From positions 62,001-126,000 of the forward strand of contig NZ_NFJZ01000001.1 in the NCBI RefSeq assembly GCF_002160135.1: a stretch of 64,000 bases of DNA. The letters are read 5' to 3'. Source of the DNA: Lachnoclostridium sp. An196. Lineage in GTDB: Bacteria; Bacillota; Clostridia; Lachnospirales; Lachnospiraceae. Positions 32,738 to 41,804 of the stretch are shown here, one piece after another. Within the stretch, counting starts at the first letter, position 1. Every line of letters starts with the position of its first letter. A program made the translations under genes and the position numbers. The notes under the pieces are model-generated. The model worked only from the letters and a program-made list of their open reading frames with translations, was not told the DNA's origin and searched no databases.

Positions 32738-35233
32738 TTGGATAAATACGAATACCGTCTGAAGGCGGAACAGATTGAGAAACTGGTTAAAAAGAAAGAT
32801 TATAAAACAGCGGCGAAGATCGCTGACACTATTGACTGGCGCAGAGTAAAGAATCTGAGCATGCTCTACATTGTGGCTGAGATTTATGAAGAGCTGGAAC
32901 GATACGAGGACTGCATGGAGATCCTGAATATCGCGTATGACCGTGCCCCGGTAGGACGTATGCTGCTCTATAAGATGACAGAGACCGCTACGAAGATGCA
33001 CAACTTTGAAGACGCGATTTCCTTATATCGGGAATTTGTCAAGCTGGCGCCTCACGATCAGAGCCGGTATATCCTGAAATATCAGATATACCGGGAGAGA
33101 GGCTCCAAGATTGAGGACCAGATCAAGATTCTCCGCGAATACAAGGCGCATGAGTATCAGGAAAAATGGGCCTACGAACTGGCAGAGTGCTATGCCAAGG
33201 CAGGCATGACAGAAGAATGCGTCAGGGAATGCGATGAACTGATACTCTGGTTCAGTGAAGGCGAATACGTTGCAAAAGCCATGGAACTGAAGATGCAGTT
33301 TGAACCTCTGACGGCTGCCCAGCAGGCTCAGTATGACCGCATGCTGGGCAATTCGGGAGCGGCGGATATCCACGAGGATGATTTTGAGGAGCAGGGGGTG
33401 CCTACTTATAATACAGATAAATTCAGCACCGTTAATCTGCAGGCAGAGCTGGCGGCAAATCTGGATGAGCTGCTGCAGTCGGATTCGACGATAGAGATCC
33501 CGCCGCTGACTCTTCCGGAGCCGGAGACGCCTTCGAAGAAAGAAGAGGTACCGCAGACAGAGAGAGAGGAAGCGGAGCCGGAGATCAGGCTGGAGGAACT
33601 GATTTTGGAAGAGCCTGTTGGGCCAGAAACGGAAGAAGCCGAGGGGGAGCTGAAGGCAGAGGAGGAAGCGGAACCGGAGATCGAACTGGAGGAACTGACC
33701 CTGGAAGCGCTGCCTGTGGAGCCGGAACGGGAAGAACCCGAGGGAGAGCTGCAGACAGAGGTAGAGGAAGCAGAGCCGGAGATCGAACTGGAAGAGTTGA
33801 CCCTGGAGACACCGCCTGCAGAGCCGGAGATCGAACTGGAAGAGTTGACCCTGGAGACACCGCCTGCGGAGCCGGAGATCAAGCTGGAGGAACTGACCCT
33901 GGAGACATCGCCTGCGGAGCCGGAAACACAAGAGCCGGAAGACCTCATAGTGCCGGATCTGGAAGCGCCGGAAGTGGAACCGATAGAGAAACCGGAACCG
34001 GAGCAGCCGGCCGGACAGATGACCATTGAGGACGTTCTTGCGGAGTGGGAAAATAAAAAAGCGGAGACAGAGGCGAAGATCGAGGCGGAAGCCGGTCTGG
34101 TCAAAGCCCGCAGAGAAAAGGTGAGACAGGAAACTGCCGAACTGATGAAATTGATAGCGGGAGATACCAGCCGTCTGCCCCGGGATGTGAAAGAAATTCT
34201 GGACGAAATCGATGAAGAGAGCCGGCAGAAGAAAGAAGGATCGGGAAAACCGGAAGAGCCTCTGCCGCAGATAGAACCGTCGCTGGAAGAAGAGGGAATT
34301 ACCCTGGAAGAACTGAAGCTGCCGGAGGAAACGAAAACGCGCCGTCCGGATGGAGACAGTTATGCCAGACATAAAAAAAACAGAGTGTCCGGCGATACCG
34401 CGGCCATGAATATGATTCAGGAACTGGAAAAGTCTCTGGCTACAGAAGTGTCGGAAATGGCAGTGAACGCAGGACACCTGACAAAAGAGCAGGCCCGGCT
34501 GTTCGCCTATTTCACTTCAGTGAAAGGCATGAGCGGCCAGCTGGCAGAACTCTTTAAAGGCAATGTACGACCGAACCGGAAAAATTCATCTAACGGCAAT
34601 CTGGTGATTACCGGAAAGAGAGGAAACGGCAAGACGACGCTGGCTATCGATATCGTGAAAGCCCTGCAGAAGCAGAACCGGATCGAAGGAAAGAAACTCG
34701 CCAAGATCAGCGGACGGAATCTGAATACCAAAGACGTACAGGAAGTTCTCGGAAAAGTAAAGGGAGGGGCGCTGATTATTGAAAATGCGGGGGCTCTTTC
34801 GGATTCGGCGCTGGTGGCTCTGAGCCTTGCCATGGAAGGAGACACCGGCGGGCTCTTGATTATCCTGGAAGATTCGGCAGAGGCAATTCAGAAGATCTTC
34901 TATAAGAATAAGAATTTTTCGTCGAAGTTCGATCATACCATTGACATCCCGGTCTTTACCAATGACGAACTGATCGCGTTTGCGAAGTCTTATGCGCTGG
35001 AGCTTAACTGCACGTTTGACGAATTTGGCGTGCTGGCACTTTATGACCGGATCGGCAGCCGTCAGACTCTGGATCATATGGTGTCTGTGGCGGAAGTCAA
35101 GGATATTGTGGACGGGGCGATCTCCCATGCGGAGAAACGGAATGTACGGCATTTGTTTGAGAAGATAGCCAAGAAAAATGTGGATGAGTTCGGCAATCGT
35201 ATTTTACGGGAAGAAGATTTTGAAGTATCATGA
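32738..35233 (+). CDS. Large protein: TPR-like helices, acidic repeats, P-loop ATPase
   Basis: An 831-residue protein of unknown role. Residues 1-215 are TPR-like helices (AEIYEELERYEDCMEILNIAYDRAP). Residues about 260-410 are Glu/Pro-rich with repeated EPEIELEELTLET. A charged helical part follows, then an ATPase-like domain with Walker A GKRGNGKTT (626-634). Where Walker B is expected it reads GALIIENAGAL (about 678), resembling the GGxLFIDEAxxL of CbbX/SpoVK AAA proteins but with Glu-Asn instead of Asp-Glu. The start is TTG 32738 after GGGGATGG; the ATG at 32728 is out of frame. It overlaps the ABC-F gene by four bases. Confidence 0.8.
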   Translation: MDKYEYRLKAEQIEKLVKKKDYKTAAKIADTIDWRRVKNLSMLYIVAEIYEELERYEDCMEILNIAYDRAPVGRMLLYKMTETATKMHNFEDAISLYREFVKLAPHDQSRYILKYQIYRERGSKIEDQIKILREYKAHEYQEKWAYELAECYAKAGMTEECVRECDELILWFSEGEYVAKAMELKMQFEPLTAAQQAQYDRMLGNSGAADIHEDDFEEQGVPTYNTDKFSTVNLQAELAANLDELLQSDSTIEIPPLTLPEPETPSKKEEVPQTEREEAEPEIRLEELILEEPVGPETEEAEGELKAEEEAEPEIELEELTLEALPVEPEREEPEGELQTEVEEAEPEIELEELTLETPPAEPEIELEELTLETPPAEPEIKLEELTLETSPAEPETQEPEDLIVPDLEAPEVEPIEKPEPEQPAGQMTIEDVLAEWENKKAETEAKIEAEAGLVKARREKVRQETAELMKLIAGDTSRLPRDVKEILDEIDEESRQKKEGSGKPEEPLPQIEPSLEEEGITLEELKLPEETKTRRPDGDSYARHKKNRVSGDTAAMNMIQELEKSLATEVSEMAVNAGHLTKEQARLFAYFTSVKGMSGQLAELFKGNVRPNRKNSSNGNLVITGKRGNGKTTLAIDIVKALQKQNRIEGKKLAKISGRNLNTKDVQEVLGKVKGGALIIENAGALSDSALVALSLAMEGDTGGLLIILEDSAEAIQKIFYKNKNFSSKFDHTIDIPVFTNDELIAFAKSYALELNCTFDEFGVLALYDRIGSRQTLDHMVSVAEVKDIVDGAISHAEKRNVRHLFEKIAKKNVDEFGNRILREEDFEVS
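33773..33916 (+). repeat. 48-bp tandem repeats in the acidic linker
   Basis: Three units of 48 bases (33773, 33821, 33869), nearly identical, each encoding EPEI(E/K)LEELTLET(P/S)PA. Older, diverged copies lie upstream near 33575 and 33670. In-frame units make length variation between strains likely. Confidence 0.85.
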
Positions 35234-37026
35234 ATATATTGACAGCAAAAGGAATCAGTAAAACTTTTACGGACAGGAAATTGCTGGAAGAGGCAGATTT
35301 CAGTCTGGAGGACACAGACAAGGTGGGCATTGTCGGTATCAACGGTACCGGCAAGTCCACCCTTTTGCGTGTCCTGGCCGGAACAGAAGAACCGGACGAG
35401 GGAGAGGTGATAAAAGGGAATCGGATCTGTATCCGTTTCCTGCCTCAGAATCCGGAATATCCTTCCGGGATGACTGTGTATGAATATATGCAGAAATACG
35501 GAGAGGAGAAAAACGGGTGGAGCGCAGAGGGCGATATCAAATCTGTTCTGGAACGTCTGGGATTCGGAAACGGAGAGGAACTTCTGGATCATCTGTCCGG
35601 CGGACAGCGCAAGACGGCGGCACTGGCGGCGGCGCTGCTGGCTCCCAGCGATATTCTGCTTCTGGACGAGCCCACGAACCATCTGAATATTGATATGGTG
35701 CTCTGGCTGGAACGTATGCTGGCACAGAGAAAAGGAGCTCTGGTCATGGTGACGCACGACCGGTATTTCCTTGACCGGGTGTGCAGTCGGATTGTGGAGA
35801 TTGATAAAGGGAAATTATATAATTATCAGACCAATTTTGCGGGATTTCTGGAGGCCAAGGCGGCGAGGGAGGATCTGGAGCTGGCTACCTACCGCAAGAA
35901 TAAAAATATCCTCCGCATGGAGCTGGAATGGATGCGCAGGGGAGCCAGGGCCCGTTCTACCAAACAGAAGGCACATATCCAGCGGTATGAGGAACTGAAA
36001 GAAAATACAAAGGCGCCGGAGAAGGACGGGAAAGTGCAGATCGGCACCGTGGCTTCCCGGCTGGGGAAAAAGACACTGGAGCTGAAGCATATTTTCAAGA
36101 GCTTCGGAGAGAAAACTCTGATAGACGATTTCAGCTACGCATTCCGGAAACAGGATCGGATCGGTTTTGTGGGGCCGAACGGATGCGGCAAGACGACCTT
36201 GATGAAGATGATCATGGGTCTGGAAAAGCCGGATCAGGGAGAAGTGATTCTGGGACCGACGGTCAGGATCGGATATTTTTCACAGGAAAATGAGACTCTG
36301 GATTCCCGGCAGAAAGTAATTGATTATATTCGCGATACGGCGGAGTACGTGCGTACGGAAGAGGGAATGGTTTCTGCGTCGGGAATGCTGGAACGGTTTC
36401 TTTTTGACGGAGCGCTGCAGCATTCTCTGATCGGGAAATTGTCCGGAGGAGAGAAAAGGCGCCTGTATCTGCTGAAGGTATTGATGGAAGCGCCGAATAT
36501 CCTGATTCTGGACGAACCCACCAATGACCTGGATATTCAGACGCTGGCAATTCTGGAAGAATATCTGGAGCATTTTCCGGGGATTCTGATCGTGGTATCC
36601 CATGACCGGTATTTCCTGGACAAAACAGCAGACCGTCTGTTCGCCTTTGAGGGCCGGGGAAAACTTCGGCAGTACGAAGGCGGTTATTCGGATTATCTGG
36701 AAAGCCGCCGAGCGGAGGCTGGTTCTGAAGTTTCAGCAGGGAAAAAGGTGAAAGCCGTCGGGGAAAAGACGGAAAAAGTAAGAACCAGAAAGCTGAAATT
36801 CACCTGGCAGGAACAGAAGGATTATGAAACGATCGAAGAAGTGATCGCCGGCATTGAGGAAAAGATTGCGGAGCTGGAAAAACAGATGGAAGCGTCTGCC
36901 ACAGATTTTGTGAGACTCAATCAGCTTACGGAGGAGAAAGAAGAACAGGAGCGTCTTTTGGAAGAAAAAATGGAACGGTATGTATATCTCTGCGATCTGG
37001 CGGACCGGATCGCAGAGCAGTCTTAA
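35230..37026 (+). CDS. ABC-F family ATPase
   Basis: A 598-residue cytoplasmic protein with two ABC domains and no membrane part. Walker A: GINGTGKSTLL (about 36) and GPNGCGKTTLM (about 315). Signatures: LSGGQRKTAALAAALL (about 125) and LSGGEKRRLYLLKVL (about 405). The inter-domain linker (about 205-290) is basic and helical, and a coiled coil closes the protein (about 530-598). ABC-F proteins act on the ribosome: translation factors or antibiotic-protection proteins. The layout is closest to Uup/TaeA-like members (inference). ATG overlaps the upstream stop (ATGA). Confidence 0.93.
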   Translation: MNILTAKGISKTFTDRKLLEEADFSLEDTDKVGIVGINGTGKSTLLRVLAGTEEPDEGEVIKGNRICIRFLPQNPEYPSGMTVYEYMQKYGEEKNGWSAEGDIKSVLERLGFGNGEELLDHLSGGQRKTAALAAALLAPSDILLLDEPTNHLNIDMVLWLERMLAQRKGALVMVTHDRYFLDRVCSRIVEIDKGKLYNYQTNFAGFLEAKAAREDLELATYRKNKNILRMELEWMRRGARARSTKQKAHIQRYEELKENTKAPEKDGKVQIGTVASRLGKKTLELKHIFKSFGEKTLIDDFSYAFRKQDRIGFVGPNGCGKTTLMKMIMGLEKPDQGEVILGPTVRIGYFSQENETLDSRQKVIDYIRDTAEYVRTEEGMVSASGMLERFLFDGALQHSLIGKLSGGEKRRLYLLKVLMEAPNILILDEPTNDLDIQTLAILEEYLEHFPGILIVVSHDRYFLDKTADRLFAFEGRGKLRQYEGGYSDYLESRRAEAGSEVSAGKKVKAVGEKTEKVRTRKLKFTWQEQKDYETIEEVIAGIEEKIAELEKQMEASATDFVRLNQLTEEKEEQERLLEEKMERYVYLCDLADRIAEQS

Positions 37027-37030
37027 TTTG

Positions 37031-38116
37031 TCAGGCGAAGAGTCCCCGGATCACCTGGGATACCGTGGAGATCCGGTCCAGATACTGAACATTGTCTCCG
37101 CAGAATATCAGGCCGTTTTCCACATCGCCCTGTACGGAACGGATCAGAGCCTGGGTGATGCAGTATGGTGCTTCTTTGGGATTGCATTTTTCCAGACAGC
37201 GGTAGCATTTGGTAATGTTTTCCCGGCCCAGTTTCATCTTTTCCAGAAAAGCGTTGCGGATGGCTCTGGCGGGCATGCCTACGGGACTTTTGATGATCTC
37301 GATATCCTCCGCGCGCGCATTTACGTACGCCTGTTTAAACGCTTCAGAGGCATCGCATTCTTCTGTGGTCACGAAAGGCGTCGCCACCTGAACGCCGTCT
37401 GCGCCCAGAGAAAAGGCGTGACGGACCTGCGGAGCGTTCATGATGCCGCCGGCCAGGATGACAGGAATCGAGGTCTGAAATTTTTCCTCATATCCTCGTA
37501 CGCAGGCGATGATTTTCTGAATCTCCAGGTCATAAGAGAAGTCGAATCCCTTTTCGCCTATATGACTTAATTCTTCATTGGAGAAGCCCAGATGTCCGCC
37601 GGCGTGGGGCCCCTCGATGATCAGAAAATCCGCGGTGCGCTTATAATGGCGGTCCCACATTTTGAGGATAATGCGGGCGGCTTTTTCGGAAGAAACGATG
37701 GGAGCGATCTTTGTATCGGTCCCTTTTACATATTCCGGCATATCCACCGGAAGGCCGGCGCCGGAGATGATCACATCGGCGCCCGCCTTTGCCGCCGCCT
37801 TTACATAGTCAGGATAATCCCTGGTGGCTGTCATGATATTATAGCCGATCAGTCCGTCGCAGGAGCCGTCTGCTTTTGCGGCAATTTTTTTTGCCTGTTT
37901 CAGTTCGCTGACCATGGCTCTGAGATTCGCTTCTTTTGAATTATCGGGAAAATCCGGTTCTCGGAATCCGATCTGCGCGGTGGAGATGACGCCTATGCCG
38001 CCTTCGCGCGCGACTGCTCCGGCCAGGCCGGACAGACTGACACCCACTCCCATGCCGCCCTGAATCAGGGGGAGAGCAGCGGTTTTTTCTCCTATCTGCA
38101 AAGGTTTGATATTCAT
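37031..38116 (-). CDS. Nitronate monooxygenase / FabK-like FMN oxidoreductase
   Basis: A 361-residue TIM-barrel flavoprotein. PLIQGGMGVGVSLSGLAGAVAREGGIG (about 16-42) is the FMN-binding start of the NMO/FabK family; ADVIISGAGLPVDMPE (about 118), IEGPHAGGHLG (about 176-186) and PVILAGGI follow. A Cys-rich C-terminal part (CYRCLEKCNPKEAPYC, about 305-320) is an extension seen in clostridial members. It may be a nitronate oxidase or an enoyl-ACP reductase relative; the operator upstream looks like a lipid-gene operator. Start: ATG 38116; the longer start at 38149 would lie close to the palindrome. Confidence 0.88.
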   Translation of the reverse strand: MNIKPLQIGEKTAALPLIQGGMGVGVSLSGLAGAVAREGGIGVISTAQIGFREPDFPDNSKEANLRAMVSELKQAKKIAAKADGSCDGLIGYNIMTATRDYPDYVKAAAKAGADVIISGAGLPVDMPEYVKGTDTKIAPIVSSEKAARIILKMWDRHYKRTADFLIIEGPHAGGHLGFSNEELSHIGEKGFDFSYDLEIQKIIACVRGYEEKFQTSIPVILAGGIMNAPQVRHAFSLGADGVQVATPFVTTEECDASEAFKQAYVNARAEDIEIIKSPVGMPARAIRNAFLEKMKLGRENITKCYRCLEKCNPKEAPYCITQALIRSVQGDVENGLIFCGDNVQYLDRISTVSQVIRGLFA

Positions 38117-38146
38117 ATAGTAAAATCCAGTCCCTTTCCGGGCAAA

Positions 38147-38187
38147 CACCCTATAATTATTTTGAAAATCAAAATAATTATAGGGTG
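38147..38187. promoter_or_regulatory. 41-base perfect palindrome, probable MarR/FabT-type operator
   Basis: Arms CACCCTATAATTATTTTGA and TCAAAATAATTATAGGGTG are exact inverse complements of 19 bases around AAA. The core TTTTGA-TTTT-CAAAA (minus strand) resembles the TTTGA-N3-TCAAA operators of FabT-like MarR repressors of fatty-acid genes. It covers the -10 and the expected transcription start of the FabK-like gene, so a bound protein would block it. Confidence 0.75.
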
Positions 38188-38205
38188 CCGTATGGGAAAT
38201 GTCAA
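38177..38205 (-). promoter_or_regulatory. Consensus sigma-A promoter of the FabK-like gene
   Basis: Minus strand: TTGACA (38200-38205), 17 bases, TATAAT (38177-38182). Both boxes are perfect, and the -10 lies inside the palindrome. Such a strong promoter is expected to need a repressor. Confidence 0.88.
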
Positions 38206-38254
38206 TATATCTAGTATAAAAAACTACATAAAATGGTGAGAAAAATGACGTAAT

Positions 38255-39271
38255 CTAATCCGACACGGCTTCTTCGGCAAACTGTGTCGTGACCAGGTCC
38301 TCGTAAGGCGTCCATTCCGGAAGTTCTCCGGCTTCCTGAAGGATGTTCTGCAGAAGGTCAAAGCTGTCTTTTTCGAAGATCAGATTGTCTTTCCAGGTAT
38401 CCTGATCGTAGTACCTGGTGACAATGGTGGTGATGGTTTCCAGGTCCGTTTCTTCAAACTGCGGCTGGATCACTTTGGCGATCTCCTCAGGAGTATGCGT
38501 CTGCACATATTCCATCCCCTTCTGGAGTGCGTTGGTAAATGCCTGCAGGATTTCCGGATGTTCGTCTATATAGCTCTGTTTTGCGCTGTAAGCGGTGTAG
38601 GGAACGTATCCGGAGGCTTCGCCCAGAGAGGCCACTACATATCCGGCCCCTTCCTGTTCCAGCGCGGTCGCGGAGGGCTCGAATTCTACGGTAAATTCAC
38701 CCTGTCCGCCGGAGAAAGCCGCTGCCGTGGAGCCGAAATCAATACCCTGGTCGATAGTCAGGTCCGCGGCCGGGTCGATGCCGTTCTTTTTCAGGATAAA
38801 TTCGAAGACCATCTGAGGCATTCCGCCTTTTCTTCCCCCAAGTACATAGGCCCCTTTCAGGTCTTCCCACCGGAAGTCATCCATAGGTTCCCGGGACACG
38901 AGAAAATTGCCGGCCCGCTGAGTAAGCTGCGCGAAATTGACGATATAGTCGTCGGGGCTCTGTCCGTAAATGTAAATGGAGGATTCGCTGCCCATGAAAC
39001 CGATATCGGCTTCTCCGGAGATGACAGCGGTCGCTACTTTATCCGCGCCGAAACCGGTGACCAGATCCAGGTCGATTCCTTCTTCTTCAAAATATCCGTT
39101 TTCAATGGCTACATACTGGGGGGCGTAGAAGATGGAGTGAGCTACTTCGTTAAGCGTGACTTTCGTGAGCCCTGAGGAAACCGAAACGTTTCCATTGCTG
39201 TCTGAACAGCCTGTCAGGAGGCACAGACCTAGAACCGCTGTGCCTATACATGCGGTGATTCGCTTTTTCAT
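38255..39271 (-). CDS. ABC transporter substrate-binding lipoprotein (NMT1/SsuA-like)
   Basis: A 338-residue exported protein with a lipobox (LCLLTGCSDS, Cys about 22). The mature part has the NMT1/THI5-like fold marks: LNEVAHSIFYAPQYVAIENGYFEEEGIDLDLVTGFGADKVATAVISGEADIGFMGSE. Relatives bind sulfonates, nitrate, pyrimidine precursors of thiamine or riboflavin. No permease or ATPase gene is beside it, so partners must be elsewhere or it acts alone. AGGGAGAATCAT precedes the ATG. Read convergently with the FabK-like gene's promoter region, same strand. Confidence 0.88.
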   Translation of the reverse strand: MKKRITACIGTAVLGLCLLTGCSDSNGNVSVSSGLTKVTLNEVAHSIFYAPQYVAIENGYFEEEGIDLDLVTGFGADKVATAVISGEADIGFMGSESSIYIYGQSPDDYIVNFAQLTQRAGNFLVSREPMDDFRWEDLKGAYVLGGRKGGMPQMVFEFILKKNGIDPAADLTIDQGIDFGSTAAAFSGGQGEFTVEFEPSATALEQEGAGYVVASLGEASGYVPYTAYSAKQSYIDEHPEILQAFTNALQKGMEYVQTHTPEEIAKVIQPQFEETDLETITTIVTRYYDQDTWKDNLIFEKDSFDLLQNILQEAGELPEWTPYEDLVTTQFAEEAVSD

Positions 39272-39517
39272 ATGATTCTCCCTGCGTTTGCTGTGTTCCT
39301 TATACTATATGCGAAAAGCAGGGAAGAGTGAGAATGAGATGACAAACTGTAAATATTACCGAAATATAAACGCATGTAAACAAACTTAATTAATTTTTAA
39401 TAAAATTTAAGAAAAATGAGAACTATGGATGGACAGAAAGAAAAGGATGCTATAAAATGGTTCCTGAGATTTGGAAGACCTGAAATCTAAATATACCATA
39501 TGTAAATGGAGGAACTT

Positions 39518-41257
39518 ATGAAAAAAAGGTATGTATTGATTGGACTTCTGGTGATCCTGCTGGCAATTGCGGCAGGAGTGGCGGCGTTTACACATTATTT
39601 TTTGTCAGCGGAAACAAGTATCAGGGATTCCTGGGAAGTGGAGACCGGGGATTTGCTGATGTCTGATGAAGAGTACGGGGTGTCTGCCTACGAAGCGGAT
39701 GTGGAATCTGATATAAATGTGATCAGCTTGCTGCCGGATGAGATTGAAGACGAGGGATTTACATACTATGAGGAAACAGTGCAGCAAAGAATTGCGGCAG
39801 CCCTGGTACAGGCGGGGGAGAATGGCAGCTTTACGCTGGAAAGCCCTCTGGCCGTGCTGAATCCTTTCGGAACCGGGAGCAATGGTCTGTATCTGTATTT
39901 TACCACGGACTGGGCCAGCCAGATCCGATATACGATTCATGTGGATGACGAAAGTATACCGGATTATACGGCAGTGGCAAATAACGGGGACAGGGAATTT
40001 TCCCGGATGCATGAATTCCTGATGATCGGTCTGGTGCCGGGAGAGACGAACCATGTGACGCTGGAAGTGCTCGGAAAATACGGAAGGGTGCAGAATACGG
40101 CAGAGTTTACGATTACAATGCCGGAGCCTCAGTCGGGATATGCTACAAAACTGGAGTATACGGACGGGGAAGCGGCAGGCGGACAGACGGAAGGCCTTTT
40201 CTATACGATCCGTACGGGCGGTTATACAGGATATGCCTTTTTCTATGATAATTCCGGTATCATGCGGTATGAGATGGTGCTGGAGGGATATGGACTGGAC
40301 CGGATGCTCTGGTACGAAGGGGAGATGCTGACCTGTGCGTCTGCTTATAAGATCGCCCGCTTTAATCGTCTGGGACAGGTGACGCAGACTTATGCGCTGG
40401 ATGGTTATGAAATGCATCATGATATGGTGTTTTCGGGGGATAACAGCCTGGTAGTGCTGGCCAGCGAATATGAAAGTACAGATGTGGAAGATCTGCTGCT
40501 GGAAGTGGATCTGGTGACAGGAGAAGTGACGGAGCTGATTGATTTCAAAGATGTTCTTCCGGAATATTACGAGAATTATGCCCATGTAATCGGGCTGGAC
40601 GATGAGTTTAAATGGCTGGCGGGGAAAAAAGACTGGATTCATCTGAATACCGTGCAGTATATGGAAGAAGACGACAGTGTGATCGTCAGTTCCAGAGAGA
40701 CGTCCACAATTATCAAAGTCCGTGATATCCATGGGAGCAAGGAACTGGACTATCTGATCGGAGATGAGAATTTCTGGAAAGATACGCCATACGAATCGTA
40801 CAGTTACACAAAGGTGGGCGATTTCACTCCCCAGTATGGACAGCATACCGTTGAGTACGCCGGGAATGAAGGGCTCGAGGAAGGACAGTATTATCTCAGG
40901 CTGTTCGACAACAATTACTGGAGCTTGAGTACCAGAGACAGTTATGAGCCGGATCTTCCGGACAGTGTGGGAACTGCTCTGCTGGATGATTCTAAATACT
41001 CACACGTATATTTTTATCTGGTAGATGAGAATGCCCGTACTTATGAGCTGGTGGACAGCTTCGACGTGCCGTACTCCAGTATCGTATCAAATGTAACGCC
41101 TGTGGGAGATAATTATGTGGTCAACAGCGGCTGCAGCATGGTGTTTGGCGAATATACCCAGGATGGAACATTAATTCGTGAATATTCATATGAATGTACA
41201 CTGCAGACCTATCGGGTGATGAAAGGAGATTTTATAGGCTTCTGGTTTGCGGAGTAA
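39518..41257 (+). CDS. Arylsulfotransferase (ASST)-like exported protein
   Basis: A 579-residue protein anchored by an N-terminal helix (about 4-24), then an Ig-like N-terminal domain (about 110-200) and a beta-propeller. Family marks: GYAFFYDNSGIMRYEM (about 240), YEMHHDMVFSGDNSLVVLASE (about 295, with the His pair), HLNTVQYMEEDDSVIVSSRETSTIIKV (about 375) and LRLFDNNYWSLSTRD (about 460). ASSTs move sulfate from one aryl sulfate to a phenol without PAPS; in gut bacteria they may act on phenols or drugs. The DsbA/DsbL partner is not seen. ATG 39518 follows GGAGG; the earlier ATG 39506 overlaps that site. Confidence 0.85.
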   Translation: MKKRYVLIGLLVILLAIAAGVAAFTHYFLSAETSIRDSWEVETGDLLMSDEEYGVSAYEADVESDINVISLLPDEIEDEGFTYYEETVQQRIAAALVQAGENGSFTLESPLAVLNPFGTGSNGLYLYFTTDWASQIRYTIHVDDESIPDYTAVANNGDREFSRMHEFLMIGLVPGETNHVTLEVLGKYGRVQNTAEFTITMPEPQSGYATKLEYTDGEAAGGQTEGLFYTIRTGGYTGYAFFYDNSGIMRYEMVLEGYGLDRMLWYEGEMLTCASAYKIARFNRLGQVTQTYALDGYEMHHDMVFSGDNSLVVLASEYESTDVEDLLLEVDLVTGEVTELIDFKDVLPEYYENYAHVIGLDDEFKWLAGKKDWIHLNTVQYMEEDDSVIVSSRETSTIIKVRDIHGSKELDYLIGDENFWKDTPYESYSYTKVGDFTPQYGQHTVEYAGNEGLEEGQYYLRLFDNNYWSLSTRDSYEPDLPDSVGTALLDDSKYSHVYFYLVDENARTYELVDSFDVPYSSIVSNVTPVGDNYVVNSGCSMVFGEYTQDGTLIREYSYECTLQTYRVMKGDFIGFWFAE

Positions 41258-41266
41258 AGATACAGC

Positions 41267-41293
41267 GGGGCCGCTGCAGTTTTGCAGCGGCCC
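41267..41293. terminator. Hairpin between convergent genes
   Basis: GGGCCGCTGCA and TGCAGCGGCCC pair perfectly around GTTTT. The T tract on either side is weak, so termination may be partial. It lies between the arylsulfotransferase-like gene and the small membrane gene. Confidence 0.65.
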
Positions 41294-41298
41294 TATTG

Positions 41299-41529
41299 TT
41301 ATGCCGGGGTATCATCGTCTTTTTGATTGTCCTGTTTGCCAAAAGTGCGGTACAGCCACATGTATATATACAGCAGAACAGGGAGAATAACAGTGGCTGC
41401 GAAGGCCGCGGTCAGCATTTTTCTCGAGCCGTCCTGTCCGGTAAATGCCAGAATAAAAGTGATCAGATAGAGAACGGCGATGATCAGGACAGCGGAAAGT
41501 GCCAGGATGCGTTTGAGTTTTTGATGCAT
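41299..41529 (-). CDS. Small two-helix membrane protein
   Basis: A 76-residue protein with two hydrophobic segments (about 8-29 and 38-62), a short charged loop (TGQDGSRKM) and a hydrophilic tail (GKQDNQKDDDTPA). No known family recognised. The start is supported by AAAGGAAAAAATTT on the minus strand. It is convergent with the arylsulfotransferase-like gene. Confidence 0.7.
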   Translation of the reverse strand: MHQKLKRILALSAVLIIAVLYLITFILAFTGQDGSRKMLTAAFAATVILPVLLYIYMWLYRTFGKQDNQKDDDTPA

Positions 41530-41700
41530 AAATTTTTTCCTTTCTTTTTATTCCCGCAGGCGGCGGGCTGAATTGTTTAAATGGTCTGAGTCTGTTCTGA
41601 AAACCATTATACTACAGATAACTTCTTTTGTTAATTCTGACTATTCATACCTGTACAAAAAGTAGAAATTGAATAGAAGAGAATGGAATTCACTGCCGGA

Positions 41701-41729
41701 TTTACAAGGACAGAAAATAGAATTATACT
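41701..41729 (+). promoter_or_regulatory. Promoter of the methyltransferase-MFS pair
   Basis: TTTACA (41701-41706), 17 bases, TATACT (41724-41729). The start of transcription would be near 41736, leaving about 70 bases of leader before ATG 41805. Confidence 0.65.
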
Positions 41730-41804
41730 GAAATACAAAGAGGCATGGAAACCGCTACAAAAGGTAGGAAGAGGACAGCCATGCCCGAAAAGGAGGAGAG
41801 AGGT

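Noticed and set aside
33575-33930. CRISPR-like repeat
   Set aside because: The units are contiguous without unique spacers and stay in the reading frame; it is a coding tandem repeat.
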